From: Cryptomeria japonica
Taxonomy: Eukaryota; Streptophyta; Pinopsida; Cupressales; Cupressaceae
Direction: 5' to 3'
DNA: 64,000 nucleotides
Assembly (NCBI RefSeq): GCF_030272615.1
Contig: NC_081410.1
Location: forward strand, 111,344,433-111,408,432
The notes under the pieces: generated by a model
What the model was told of the DNA's origin: nothing
The model's database searches: none
The model's input: only the letters and a program-made list of their open reading frames with translations
Program-made: the position numbers and the translations under genes
Shown here: in pieces, positions 35,650 to 47,160 of the stretch
Position numbering within the stretch: the stretch's first letter is position 1
How the letters are laid out: the number at the start of each line of letters is the position of its first letter

Positions 35650-36981
35650 TGTTGGCATATGCACACTCCAATGAGACATTGTAGGTGATTGAAGGTTTTG
35701 TCATTGATGGCAACCTTACAATCCTATGAAACCGGCAAGGCATTCCAATGGCACTCCCAAGATTAGACTCTACACCGACACTCAGATCACCGACACCGGC
35801 AGTGAAAGGTAGCATACCAGCACAGAGGCCGACATTGTTTTTGTTGTAATATATTTTGTTTATTATTTGTAAAATCATTGTAAGCCGACTTGGCAAGTTG
35901 TAAAATGACTCTTATATAAGAGAGATCATTGTAGAACATTTTGTGTAAGAAAGAGGAATGTCATTAGGCGAAATAAGGGAGACCTATTATGCGAATTATA
36001 GGTTAAGGGTTTATGTAAGAAGCAGAGCAGAAACCGGTACTGGATCTGGCATTATTGTTAGAACATAATGTTATTAGGGATCACATCCTTATAACATTTA
36101 TATATAATGTTCTAATATAAGGTTATAAAACCTTATATATTATATGCTTTATAAGCATATCCCATTTGAAATAATTATAATCTAATAACTATTAGATTAT
36201 TAATTATTTATGAGTGGGGGTTATTAAAAAGGTGTGACTAGTGAAGTCACAATTCCTCCTATATTTAAGGAGGTTCTCTCTCATTTGAGAGGTGTGAGAA
36301 TTTGGAGCTTTATGGTGAGTTGTATCACTATGCATATGAGGTATTATTGGCCATGTGAAAGTATTGGAGGAGTGTCCCCAGGTTCATGTCTATTTTATGA
36401 TAGACTATATTTGTAAGTGTTTTAATTAAATGATGCTTTATGGGGTTTTTTAGCCGAAAGGGTTTTCCCCATGTATATCTTGTGTAATGTGTACATTTTG
36501 CATGTATGTTTCAAATGTCATTTACTTTATAATCTTGTTTATAATGATTAGTATCCTAAGATCCTAATTTCTAACAATTATAGATGCTACTTTGAAGTAG
36601 TAAAAGACACTGGATTTATATAATCCATTTTGTAAGTCAGTGAGACTTCCTATTTTATATTTGAGCAGTGAGCTCTAGGCAGTTGGCCTTCCTGCATGTG
36701 CAGGCCCCTCTTGTAGCAGTAATATTCTCTTATTGGCCAGTAAGTGAATATTGTGGGTCACAAATCCCACCGAGGTTTTTCCCACACCGGGTTTCCTCGT
36801 TAAATCCTTGTGTTATGGTGTGTTTTTCATGTGGTTATTTTTATCTTTGTTTATTGCATTACTTTCTGCTTACCGATACATTGTTCTAATATGTTCTACA
36901 TGTTTTAAGTTAAGAAATTGCTCATACCGGTTAGATAGTGATTCACCCCCCCCCCTCTCAGTATCTATGGGAATCCTAATA
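35650..36981 (+). mobile_element. Solo copia LTR (level 2), TSD GTAAT, ends TG...TA
   Basis: Starts TGTTGGCATATGCAC and ends GGGAATCCTAATA; GTAAT flanks it at 35645-35649 and 36982-36986. It contains the TTTTTCCCACACCGGGTTTCC box near 36772 and a C10 run before CTCTCAG at 36943-36960. It is interrupted by a further LTR at 36056-36576. Confidence 0.85.
36056..36576 (+). mobile_element. Solo LTR (level 3), TSD ATTAT
   Basis: A 521-bp block begins TGTTAGAACATAATG and ends AATTTCTAACA, with TGTTAGAA/TTCTAACA inverted tips and ATTAT at 36051-36055 and 36577-36581. It carries GCCGAAAGGGTTTTCCCC, the module seen in copia B LTRs. Confidence 0.88.
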
Positions 36982-37097
36982 GTAATTCCACTTAAAATGG
37001 GAATATTCCTATGTGGTCTCTAAGTAAAATTAAGCAACATGTGTGAATAAGACCTAAGTAAATAACTTACTACATACAACACTAAATCACACCAACA

Positions 37098-37793
37098 CTC
37101 CCCCTTAAGCGCAACTTAGGGAGAATACATACACAAAAGATTTAACAATGCAAGATGGATCTAGATAATAGGCCATGCTAGGTACCCATATACAAGTGCA
37201 AGACAATCTCTCAAATATAGAGAAAAGGAGAAAACCTAGTAAGAAAAAACTCCTCCCCAAAAGAGAGATGAAAATATAATATAATCTCAAAGAAGAATGA
37301 GAAGGACAAAACCCCATGTAAAGAAAAAGTCTCCTCGATATGAGAGAAGAATAGAGACAACGTAGCCCCCCCTTGATGTAGAATGTGAAACAATGGTAGA
37401 TTCTCCAAACTAGATGTAGAAGATGGTACACAATCGCTTAACAACATTCCTCCCCTTGGCAAGAAACAAAACCAAAGGTGTATTTATGAAGGCTCCCTGA
37501 TCTTGAAAGGAATATGTAGGAAGAAATCCCAAAATATATGGAGTCTCTGAAAGTTGATTAAGTGTTCACAAGTTGATGTTGAAAGTTGCCTAGGTTCCAA
37601 ATCAGGTGTACTAGGCCTCATTGTGAAAAAGACAATCAGATCTAGTGAAGATGAATGAAGAACAATATACAAAGACTCAAATATCTCCTCTAAAGATAAA
37701 TCGACCTTCTCTAAATGGTGTTCCAAAGCACCCACACTCATGTCAAACTGTGAATAATGATCATGAAGAGAATGAACAAGAGGATCAAAGTGT
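37098..37793 (-). mobile_element. Copia B3 3' interior fragment
   Basis: Begins (element 3' end) with the polypurine complement CTCCCCCTTAAG and the TTAGGGAGAA leader shared with B2 and element 3. An 85-codon minus-strand frame at 37484-37741 and two at 37105-37462 show no recognisable domain and are probably non-coding. It ends where the copia B LTR starts. Confidence 0.5.
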
Positions 37794-38259
37794 TGAAAGG
37801 AGATTCAGGTAGCGAAACAACTTCCTACACTAACCTTGAGAGGCGGGTTATGAAAACCTTTCAAATATTCAAAACAATTACAAAAACTTAACAGACATAA
37901 ACATAATACCACAAAATAATGATTTACATGGGGAAAACCCTTTCAAGAGATAAATCCCACACTCCAAAAGTTGGTCCAATATATTATTCAAAATGGAGAT
38001 CCGGAGGTAACTCAACAACTATCAGACTCTTAAAATACAACACAATACTCAATTGTAATAGAATTCTCTTGTAAAATAGGGTTTCCTTAGAGGAAAAATA
38101 GATCACACAAAATATCCACCATTAGATCTATAAACCAATGATAAATTGTCAAAATTTACAATGGTAAATTATACATAAAATGTGGCTTTCGGGGGCATTG
38201 CCACCGAACCCTCACTAGGGAACACAACCCCAAGACTCTAAGACACCATTTTACTAACA
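37794..38259 (-). repeat. 3' LTR of copia B
   Basis: TGAAAGGAGATTCAGG to TTTTACTAACA; its first part matches the solo LTR at 21750-22637. It is followed by AATCTCTCACTTGTTG, read on the minus strand as a weak polypurine tract, and then by the RNase H end of copia B. Confidence 0.65.
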
Positions 38260-38785
38260 AATCTCTCACTTGTTGAACACTTTGTAATACCAACAGGAGG
38301 GGTACTCACACCATGTTTCAAATGCTAGGGGTTGAGAGGCCCATAGACTCCAAACACCACATGAAATTTTTTGTGATCACAAACTTAGTTAAAGAATCTA
38401 CAAAATTCATCAAAGTCTCTACCTTAACCAACTTCACCGTTTCATCCTCTACTAAAACTCAAATAAAATGATAGTGAACATCAATGCAATTAGTCCTGAC
38501 ATGAATTGTCAGATTCTTAGCTAGGTAGATCACACTCTGACTGTCATAATAAATTGTCACTCCACCTTGTTTTATTCCAATACCTGAACATAGCCTCTTA
38601 AGACAAATGGTTTCTTTACAAGCATGAGTGTTGTCATATACTCTTATTTGGTAGTGAACAAAGAAGCCATAGCTTGTTGTTTACTCATCCAACTGATTGC
38701 ACCACCAAATAAAATAAACACATAAGAACTAGTGGATCTTCTGCTATCAACATCACCCATCCCATATAAATCCATATAATTGTAG
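38260..38785 (-). pseudogene. Copia B RNase H, C-terminal part
   Basis: Minus-strand translation gives, in order, RRSTSSYVF, GGAISWMSKQQA, DSQSVIYLAKNLTIH and a closing VDSLTKFV-like end, all standard copia RNase H positions. Small frame breaks are present. The upstream half of the domain lies beyond 42.5 kb because a gypsy-like LTR is inserted at 38786. Confidence 0.75.
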
Positions 38786-39229
38786 TGTCGTAAATTTTAC
38801 ACCCTTGCTAGGGTGGTACAATTCCACACTTAGCTTAGCACCCACCTTAGTGTGTTTGCATCTTGCATTGTAATTTCTCTTTAAGCATTTAATTAATTAA
38901 TTTAATTAAATATAAAGTCATATTTTATCACTTCATACATCATAAAATTGGGCCCTTTACCCTACTAAGTGTGCCCCTTTTTATTTTATTCCTCCAATGA
39001 ATCATTTAATCATAAACCCTAATTATGTCCTATTTTGAACTTTAAGGCCTGATTTCGCATATCAAAACATCTCAAAATCAGCTGTAACTTTGGGATTCTC
39101 TCTAATATCATCATATCTAATGGCCTAAAAAATTTGGTGAAAAGTTGGTCGGACCATGTTGAAAGTGCACATGGTCCTCAACTTTTTTCTCAAAATTTCA
39201 GGAGCATAATCCTATGATATTATAATCCT

Positions 39230-39856
39230 ATAATAAGATTACCTAAGACAATGCAAATCAAATGAAATCACAAAGATTATACCATCACATGTCCAATAGG
39301 GTTTGAATCTCCATTCTTCCTATCTCCATTGATCTTGCTTGATATATTTGCTCTCAGATTTTATGTGTGCACAAGAGCTCAACAAATAACGAAAATGTGG
39401 TTGCAAGTAGGATCGTAGTGTAGTCAATTGCATAAAAGATGATTAGCATGAATGATTAGGGTTTCATAATGAAGGAAGCATCTCCTTATATAGAAGACAC
39501 TATATGAAATGGAGGGTTAAGATTGAGAGGTGTAAAAGGAGGTCGGCTATGATTAGAGGGTAGGTAAAAGAAATAATAAAATAATGAAAGGGGTAGGTAG
39601 TGTATGAATTAAGAGATGAATGACATGTGTCATGGGTAGAAAAGGTTAATGAATTAATTAAATAAATAAAGATTTATATAATTAATAGAAGAAGTGGGAT
39701 AATTAAATAAATAAAAATATTTATTTAATTTAGGAAAAGGATAATTTAAATAAATAAATGTATTTATTTAAATGAGAAATAAGGCTAGAAGAGGCTAAAT
39801 GAATTAAATAAATAAAATATTTATTTAATTAGACATGACAATTTTGGGTGTCTACA
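39230..39856 (-). mobile_element. Gypsy-like LTR fragment, start TGTAGACACCC
   Basis: Read from 39856 on the minus strand it begins TGTAGACACCCAAAATTG and contains TATATAAGGAGATG (TATA box, about 39480-39495). AT-rich repeated ATTAAATAAATAA motifs follow the start. The left boundary is only inferred from where the duplicated host sequence stops. Confidence 0.5.
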
Positions 39857-41342
39857 AGTACAGATGCCAAGTTAATAATATGAGAGGGGGAGGTGAATCA
39901 TTCAAACTTAATCTTCAATAAAAACAATAGATTCAACCTTGGTAACCTTATCAGAAAAACAATAATGCATGCAGACCCATAAATAGATAAGATCACATAC
40001 ATATAACACCAGATTTAACGTGGAAACCCAAATAGGGAAAAACCACTGTGGGATTTCGGACCCACTAAGAAATATACTCTTCTAGAGTATGCTCGGTTAA
40101 AAGCAAATCCTGTTAAAGATTACAAACACATTGCTAGATGTGACCTGGTTAAGGGATTTCCCTCATATCTGTTAGGATCTTCACCTTGTTAGAAGTGACC
40201 TTGTTAAAGGATTTCAAACACTCAATAAGAATGTCACCTTGCTAAAGGATTTTACAAATAAGACTATTAAGTCCACTCGATTAAGAGATTTTCTGCTACT
40301 TCTTAAAATAACAGTAATAAAAATATGTCTGCAACTTCACATCTAAAAATGTTGAAGCAGATTCTTATTTGCTCAATACAATCAATTCATAGGACTTATC
40401 TTGTCCCTCTGCTGGGCTTTATACTCTGTTATCAAAACAAGTCTTCAAGCTTCTGTGCTCGGTAAACACTATGTAGCATCCCTGTGCATGCACTTGCCCA
40501 CATACATTGTTTATCAATAGTTTCCTATTTATAAACAATCTTCCAACCGCTTAATCTCCTCGATCACATTTCCCATGATCAATCATAGCCATCAGATCTT
40601 CAATCTTGTCTAGATTCAATGTATCCTTCGATCTAAAAATGTTTTACCCCACCTTGGAACTTGCATTTTCACCTTGGAACTTGTGTTAGGGTATTGCGGT
40701 TCAATCTGAGCTGTAGATCTTCCTGCCGATCTTTCTTTACCATAGATTCTTTAACAATCTTCATACACGACTTACCAATCATTTAATCCACTCCAGCTCA
40801 TTAGCTTCCTTCATTAAATATCACATGTAAACATTTAATGCATTCTGTTATAGCTCGGTTGTAACTCCGTAAATACTAAACTTCACTCGGTAGACATTCT
40901 GCCTTCATTAACCGATAGCGATAACCTTAGGGTTTACCGACTAGGTTCTTTTCTTGGTAACATAGTATAGTATTAACCTTTCAAACAATAGCATATGTAG
41001 GATATCAAAACAATCTAAACATCATGATCTCATCATTGTCTAACTTGATAATAGTTGCCCATTGAATAACTTATCCCCTTATTCATCATATTATTTCTGT
41101 GTCTTTTACCGACATCTTTATACTCATCAAATCATACTTCTTAAGATATGGCAACATCATACTGAATTAGAAAATCGATTTCTTGACATCAATGACAAAT
41201 TAATAATATTAAGACAGTAATCATCCTTAATCAGTTATATCCATAGTCATCAACAACCTTCTCAATATCCTTATTGAAATGCCAACAATCTCTCATTGTA
41301 ATTGGAATGCCAACCTTCTTCTTGTCTATTATGATGCCAACA
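39857..41342 (-). mobile_element. Copia LTR with short interior remnant
   Basis: Has the common copia LTR modules in minus orientation: GAGAGGGGGAGGTGAATCA near 39880, the ACGTGGAAACCCAAATAGGG box at 40018-40052, and ends TGCCAACA at 41286 followed by ATCTCTCATTG (polypurine complement). A further 56 bp ends in GATGCCAACA at 41342. Confidence 0.55.
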
Positions 41343-42587
41343 ATGCACATGGTCCTCAGCTTTTTTCTCAAAATTTCAGGAGCATAATCCTATGATATTA
41401 TAATTCTTAACCCCAAAATATTGGCGGTAAATTTAGTTCCTAGTTCGGCCTAAAGATGAAATTAAGTCGAAATTAAGATCTAGGTTTTCATACATAAGAG
41501 CTCTCTTTCTTCCTTTGAAAGGCCCAAGGATGAAGATCTAAGGAAAAAGTTGTTGGAGTGAGCACAAGGAGCCTTTTATGTAGTGAAAGAGAAGCCTATG
41601 TGGAGTCTTCAACAACATTCAATAACATTTCATCAAGCACTCATCATCAATTAGGAGCCTTGAAGATATTGAAGAGTAACAGGAGATCACCGACTGACGA
41701 TTGTCTTGTACCCCTCCCTTAGGGGTTGGGTGTGTTTTCATGTCTTTATATGATCTTCATTAAATAAATTTACATATTTACATTCATGATTTAGATCACT
41801 TTGCATCATTGATTTAGAACATTTACTTTATAATTACAAGCATTTAGGGTTTACTCTTTAGGGTTGCTCTAGATTGTTTGCATTCATTTTAGGATCTTGC
41901 ATACACACAAGGTTCTAGATCACACATTTTCAGTACATTATCAGCTATTTGTGGAGGTGGAAATCATCAACACAAAGGTTTGACTGAGGAAAAACCCTAT
42001 ATAGCCACCCAAACCCTATCATTTCAGTTGCAGGTGTAGAAATAGGTACCCGAAAGGACTTTCAGCTCAGGAAAAGACACAGCCACTGCCCAAAAGTCTC
42101 ATATTTTCCCAAATCTGTCAGGGACGGGGGCGTGGTGCCTTGGTCCCTTCACTTTTTAGTGATTTTTGGTAGTGTACAGGTTCAAAATCTCATAATTGCA
42201 GTCTGTTTGTTACAGCCTCTTGTTTGCAGAAATAGGAAAGTGGCGTGGCACCTTGGTCCTGGTCAGTTTGGCTCATCTTTCAGTATCAGGTTCACATTCA
42301 TATTCCTCCCTCTTGTCTTCTTTCAGTATCTGAGTTTTAGATCTACAAGTTTGTTCAATTTCAGCTCGTATATGCTTCATTGTTCATCTCCTAGTCTAGT
42401 TGATCAATCTTTCACATTTTGTCTTCATATTCAGCAAGACGAATAGAAACCTTAGGAGATAATCCTTGGTTCTCTCTTTCTCACAAGAAGTAGCCAAAGT
42501 GAGCTATCTCCTTGGGCTCTTTTGTATTCCCAATGTGTTGGCTAAAATGGGATTAGGTCTTAGTCACCCAGTCTCGCTTTTTCCCCT

Positions 42588-43720
42588 CCACAATAACTAT
42601 GAATATCAAGGGAAATATATTCTCCTATCAAATTACCATGACAACACAAAGTATACTCTGATGTACCATTCAAATATCTAAATACTCTTTTAACTACATC
42701 CAAATTAACTCTACTAGGATTAGACATATATTTGCAAAGAACTCCCACTTCTTGGGCAATGTATAGTCTAGTACAGACCATAGTATACATCAAACTTATA
42801 ACTGCACTTGGTAAGGCACTCTATTCATGTCTTCTATCTCGAATAGAGATGTAAGACAATCTGAAATAGATAACTTCATTCCAGCTGTAAGGGGAACATT
42901 CCAACTGTAAGGGGAACACATAATGGTCTATAATCCTACATGTTAAACCTCTATAAAATTGAATTCACATACTTACTATGACCTAGCCATAGCTTTATAT
43001 TAACTCCGACGCTTCTAATTTTCATCCCAAGAATGTATTTAGCTACACTAATATCTTTTGCTCAAATTCAGCCGCACATTGAGACTTTAGTTTTGTAATC
43101 ATACCTTTCTCTTTACCAAATAATAACATATCATCAACATATAATGCAATGTTTTAGGAAATGATCACCATTAGATTTATAATGAACACAATGATTTGAT
43201 TTAGAACGCTCAAACCCCAAGATTAACACATATGTATCAATTTTTTTGTACATCATAGGACTCTAAGGCCATACAAAGATTTATTGAATTTACTAACTAA
43301 ATTATTTTTACCTTTTACCACAAAGTATTATGGTTGTGTCACATAACTATCCTTCTCCAAATCAACATGAAGGAAAGTAGTTTTCACATCCATTTTCTCA
43401 ACCTCTAAATCATAAGTAGCAACAATACAAATAAAAAATCTAATGGATGTCATTTTTTTAACAACAAAAAATATCTCATCATAATCAACACCCTCAACTT
43501 GAGAGGAGCCTTTTGCAACCAACCTTGCTTTATACTTCTCAATACGTCCATTTGAACCAATATTTTTCTTGAACATACATTTTCAAACAATAGGTTTTCA
43601 TCCTTCAGGAAATGATACAAGATCCCATGTTTCATTCTTTTTCAATCTACCATTTCTTCATCCATATCATATTTTTAGGATTTTGCACCATTCATACCTA
43701 ATGCCTCTTCTACAAATCTA
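42588..43720 (-). pseudogene. Copia B reverse transcriptase
   Basis: Open pieces give the RT landmarks in order on the minus strand: [19 protein letters not shown] and MDVKTTFLH (43328-43576), YVDDMLLFG near 43118-43140, and TRLYIAQEVGVLCKYMSNP with FRYLNGTSEYTL (42650-42790). The frame is broken repeatedly by stops and indels. It continues into RNase H at 38260-38785 once the inserted LTR is removed. Confidence 0.75.
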
Positions 43721-43879
43721 GGTTCATCCAATTAGTATTAAAAAAAAAATACATTTTTGATCATCAGGTGAATACCTTTCAGGTGGTTGTCTATGTCTTG
43801 TAGACCTTTGAACAAGTTGAGTTGGAGGTTCTTTCTCCTTTTCTAAATATTTGGAGTTAGATGAGCTGTCCTCAACTTC

Positions 43880-44121
43880 TTATCTATCTAGGGATCTCGA
43901 TTCAAAATTTTCAAGCATAGAAGGAAATTGAATCACATCTTCCTGTTTAGATTGTTCTAGTTGCAATGTAATAGGAGTATTAGTATCTCTCAAAATAATA
44001 CTTCTACTATGTATTACGTTCTGTGCAATAAGGTCCCAAAGCTTATAACTTTTCACACCATAATTATATTTGATCAATAATTTCACATCCTTGTTCTCCA
44101 ACTTTGTTCGCTTCTCTTTTG
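43880..44121 (-). pseudogene. Copia B integrase C-terminal end, copy 1
   Basis: The minus-strand frame reads NKDVKLLIKYNYGVKSYKLW then a copia integrase tail with HSRSIIL. About 100 bp of it (44023-44121) recurs at 49808-49908. At 44121 it meets a gypsy LTR after a 95-bp deletion relative to copy 2. Confidence 0.7.
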
Positions 44122-44126
44122 GCTAA

Positions 44127-44885
44127 TGTAAGAGACATGTTAATCATGTAGCAAGTGTAAAGTGGAAAATTGTAAGCTTAGCAAATCCACCACAGGGAAA
44201 GGAGGATTCACTAAGCTCAATTTTCACTTGGGGGAGACTTTACATTCAAAAGAGGGATGAATCTACTATATCCAATCCTAAATGATGTAAGGACTAAATA
44301 CTAAGCAGATCGGTTGTGATTAGAATGTAATTGACCCTCTTTTGCAAGTTGATTAGTTGAATAAGAACTAAGTGCTGGAAATGAAGACAAAGTATGAGAA
44401 AACAACGAGCTACAGATTCGGGATTCAGTCGTGCACCTGGATCTGAGAAGTTTGAGATGATTCAGAGTTGTTCTATGAAATTTGCCAAAAGTTGCAAGGA
44501 CCGTATGTCGAGACCAGGTCACGCTCCTATCGGTCCTCTAAACTTTTTGTGTGTCGAAAAGGGTTTTTTTGTTTCTGCAAATAAATCTCAATTCAAGAAG
44601 TACAACTACGTACCTTCTTTTTGCACACAGAAGGAAAGGGAAATGTGTTGGGAAACCCAGATTTTGGAATTAACCAAGTGATTGAAATGACTGAAAGTAG
44701 AAATCCTCCTCTTTGAGGGGATGTTGAATTTGTTGAAAATGAAATGCTTATACCTCATTGTGAAGTTTTGTTTGCCTCCACATGGAACTATGATTAGGAT
44801 GATGATCTCCTCTTTAATTCTTGAAATCTTGAATCTATTGTTGCTCCAAAGCTTGAAGGAAGACTGAAAATGCTCAATTTCTCTT
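44127..44885 (-). repeat. Gypsy F-type LTR, 3' end (copy 1)
   Basis: Matches 50007-50803. It is bounded by GCTAA and host copia B on the left, and by the copia B2 LTR on the right. Its sequence is related to the LARD LTR, e.g. TTGACCCTCTTTTG and the reverse of TTTCCCTTTCCTTC. Confidence 0.75.
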
Positions 44886-45212
44886 TGAAGAAGTTGAGAA
44901 ATCCAACTTATCACAAACCAAGATCGCTTGTATGCAAGAAAACTTGTCACAAGAGAGGAATGAAGACAAAAAACCAACAATGGCTCTGAAGAAAGAAATT
45001 ATCATTCAAAGAGGGAATAATAAAGAAATACAATACAATCCTTATAAAAGGAGATTGTGCAACCCTAAAAGTTGTGCAACCCTAAATGAGAATGTATTTA
45101 ATAATTAGAATAATTATTAAATACATACAATGTATAACTCAGATAATCTTAAGAAGGAATAAAAGGTGACTTAATTAAAATAATTCAGTAAAATTAACCT
45201 TTTACTCTAACA
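44886..45212 (-). repeat. 3' LTR of copia B2 (327 bp)
   Basis: TGAAGAAGTTGAGAAAT to TTACTCTAACA. On the element strand it starts TGTTAGAGTAA like element 3. The same LTR, solo, lies at 50804-51135. Confidence 0.75.
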
Positions 45213-45465
45213 CCCCCTTAAGATGAGCTAAGGGAGAAGCTACAAACTGAATGCATGAAAGAAAATGAAACTACTTGATGAAAGAAAATTTGGGTCCCAA
45301 CAACAAAGCCCGATGAGGTACCCAATCACAACAAATTCTCTATAAGCCGAAGAAATAGAGAAAACCATGTGGGAAAAACTCTACTCCAAAAAAGAGATGG
45401 AAAAAGAATGATAAAAAAACATGAAGGAAGGACGGCCTCAATGAGACCCTCCAAGGACAACTTCC

Positions 45466-47160
45466 TTCACCCCAAGCATAGATCACAAGTAAAGGTAGCA
45501 CAGAGATGCAAAAGTTTTAGTGAAGAGGTCAGCAACCTACTCCTCTGTAGGTATGGACTCCAGGATGAGAAAGCCATCCTGAATCAACTATTTGATGAAT
45601 TGCACGTGAAGCTCAATGTGTTTAGTTCTCTGATGCTCCACTAGGTTGTGGGAAATATGAATGGTATTCTGATTGTCACACCAAAGAAATGTAGAACTAT
45701 CTAGAGGGAACCCAAACTCAATCATAAATTTTTGAAGCCATAAAACCTCCTGACTAGCTAACACAGTTGCTTGACACTCAGCCTCTGTAGATGATTATAC
45801 GGTAAAAGACTGCTTCTTTCAAGACCATGTGATAGGGCTAGAACCAAGGCAAAAAATAAAGCCAAAAGTAAACTTCTGATCATGAGCATCACCAACCCAT
45901 TATGAGTCAGTGAAGCCAACAATGTGAGGGGATCCTGAAGTATAGTGAATGCGAAACTGTGTAGTGCCCCGAATGTACCTCAAAATATGTTTGGCATCTC
46001 ACTAATGGATCTCATGGGGATCATGGGAGAACCTAGAGACAAGACCAACCGCAAAGGAAATATATGGGTGTGTATGTGTCAGGTACAACAAACTGCCAAC
46101 CAACTACCTGTATAAGGTAGAATCCATGAAAGGTGTAGAACAAGTGGTAGACAAAAAAAACTTATTGAAATGGTGTGGGTGCAGGCATAACCTGAATAAC
46201 CTGTAGGCCCAAAAAATAGTGCAGAAGTCCAAGATCTATCATCTCAAACTACTCCATCAAAACTCTCTGAATATCCTAAATCAAGGAGGATGAGCTACCG
46301 ATAATGATGAGATAATCAACATATAACACAAGAATAACTATATCATCCCTCTGACATTGAATATAAACTATGGGATCAGAATGACAACGTGTGAAGATTG
46401 TGGAAAGCAAGAAAAAGTCCATCTTCTCATACTAGGCTCGAGGGCCTGTTTGAAACCATATAATGAACACTGGTCTGCAAACCAAAGAAGAATCCTGCAC
46501 AAATCCCTGAGACTACTCCATATAGATCTCCTCATGAAGGTCTCCGTACAAGAAGGCACTCTTCTCATCCATCTGAAAAATTGTCCATCCCTTTGAAATT
46601 GCAAGCAAAATTACAAAGCAGATAGAATTCATCTTGGCAACAAGAGAAAACTTCTCGGAGTAATCAATACCCTCCACTTGAGAAAACCCCTTCACAACAA
46701 GACAAGCCTTATACTTATTAATACAACCATCTGCAACATAATTGGTATGATACACCCACTTGCACCATACCAACTTTCTTCCTTTTGGAAGAGTACAAAG
46801 ATCCCAAGTATGATTCTTCATCAAAGAAGAATACTCCTCATCCATGGCCCTATCCCACTCTGGGTTATTGATCGCCTCTAGAAATTTCTGAGGATCATCT
46901 GAAATGGCATGACTCAAAAGACTAGAACCAGATGTTTTTGCACGAGTATGATGAGAATCAGAAGGACCACCTGCCATAGAACTAGTGACATCAACTGTAA
47001 ACCGGGCCCACTTGGGCAAAGGCTGAGTTGCGGGTGGTGGTGGTGGTGGTGGAGATGGCGGACCATCATCTGCATCATCCTCAAGGAATAAGATATCCTC
47101 AAAAGATGAAGAGGGAGGATGAGGCGGTGATGGAGAATCCATCTGAGGAAGGCGCTCATC
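45466..47160 (-). pseudogene. Copia B2 reverse transcriptase and RNase H
   Basis: A 209-codon frame at 46513-47142 opens with a Pro-rich linker, then [47 protein letters not shown] and FLYGDLHEEIYME. RT continues in other frames with YVDYL (YVDDL decayed) near 46318, then RNase H landmarks to about 45466. Several breaks, e.g. after EIYME, are TAG where element 3 relatives have Gln. The Pro run (PPPPPPPP) near 47030-47055 comes from a GGT/GGA repeat. Confidence 0.8.

Larger units (their letters stand above)
35355..37097 (-). mobile_element. Copia 'B3' 3' LTR with two nested insertions
   Basis: Starts TGTAAGATTTGG and ends CACACCAACA, directly followed by CTCCCCCTTAAG...TTAGGGAGAA, the same polypurine/3' leader signature as copia B2 and element 3. 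Without the nested 1332-bp LTR and one TSD copy it would be about 400 bp, matching the short LTRs of that lineage. It lies in the gypsy integrase relic. Confidence 0.65.
38786..42583 (+). mobile_element. Gypsy-like LTR inserted in copia B, itself invaded
   Basis: Starts TGTCGTAAATTTTACACCC at 38786, inside the copia B RNase H frame, which resumes near 42588. The right part (41408-42583) has the 'GTGGTGCCTTGGTCC'-type and 'GTGGCACCTTGGTCC' motifs also seen in the LARD LTR, so it is a distant relative. No internal coding domain is present, suggesting a solo LTR. The right boundary and TSD are uncertain. Confidence 0.5.

Noticed and set aside
36943-36954. C10 run as an assembly error or G-quadruplex
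   Set aside because: The same C-run precedes CTCTCAG at the equivalent place in most copia LTRs here, so it is a normal feature of the family; a single run cannot form a quadruplex alone.
44127-45212. Treating 44127-45212 (and 50007-51135) as one ~1.1-kb copia LTR
   Set aside because: The left part matches the gypsy/LARD LTR and the right ~330 bp matches the B2/element 3 LTR, with a near-perfect TSD at the second copy, so it is a copia LTR inside a gypsy LTR.
46909-47091. Trp-run and other ORFs opposite the B2 RT linker
   Set aside because: Antisense shadows of a GGT/CCA repeat encoding the Pro-rich linker.
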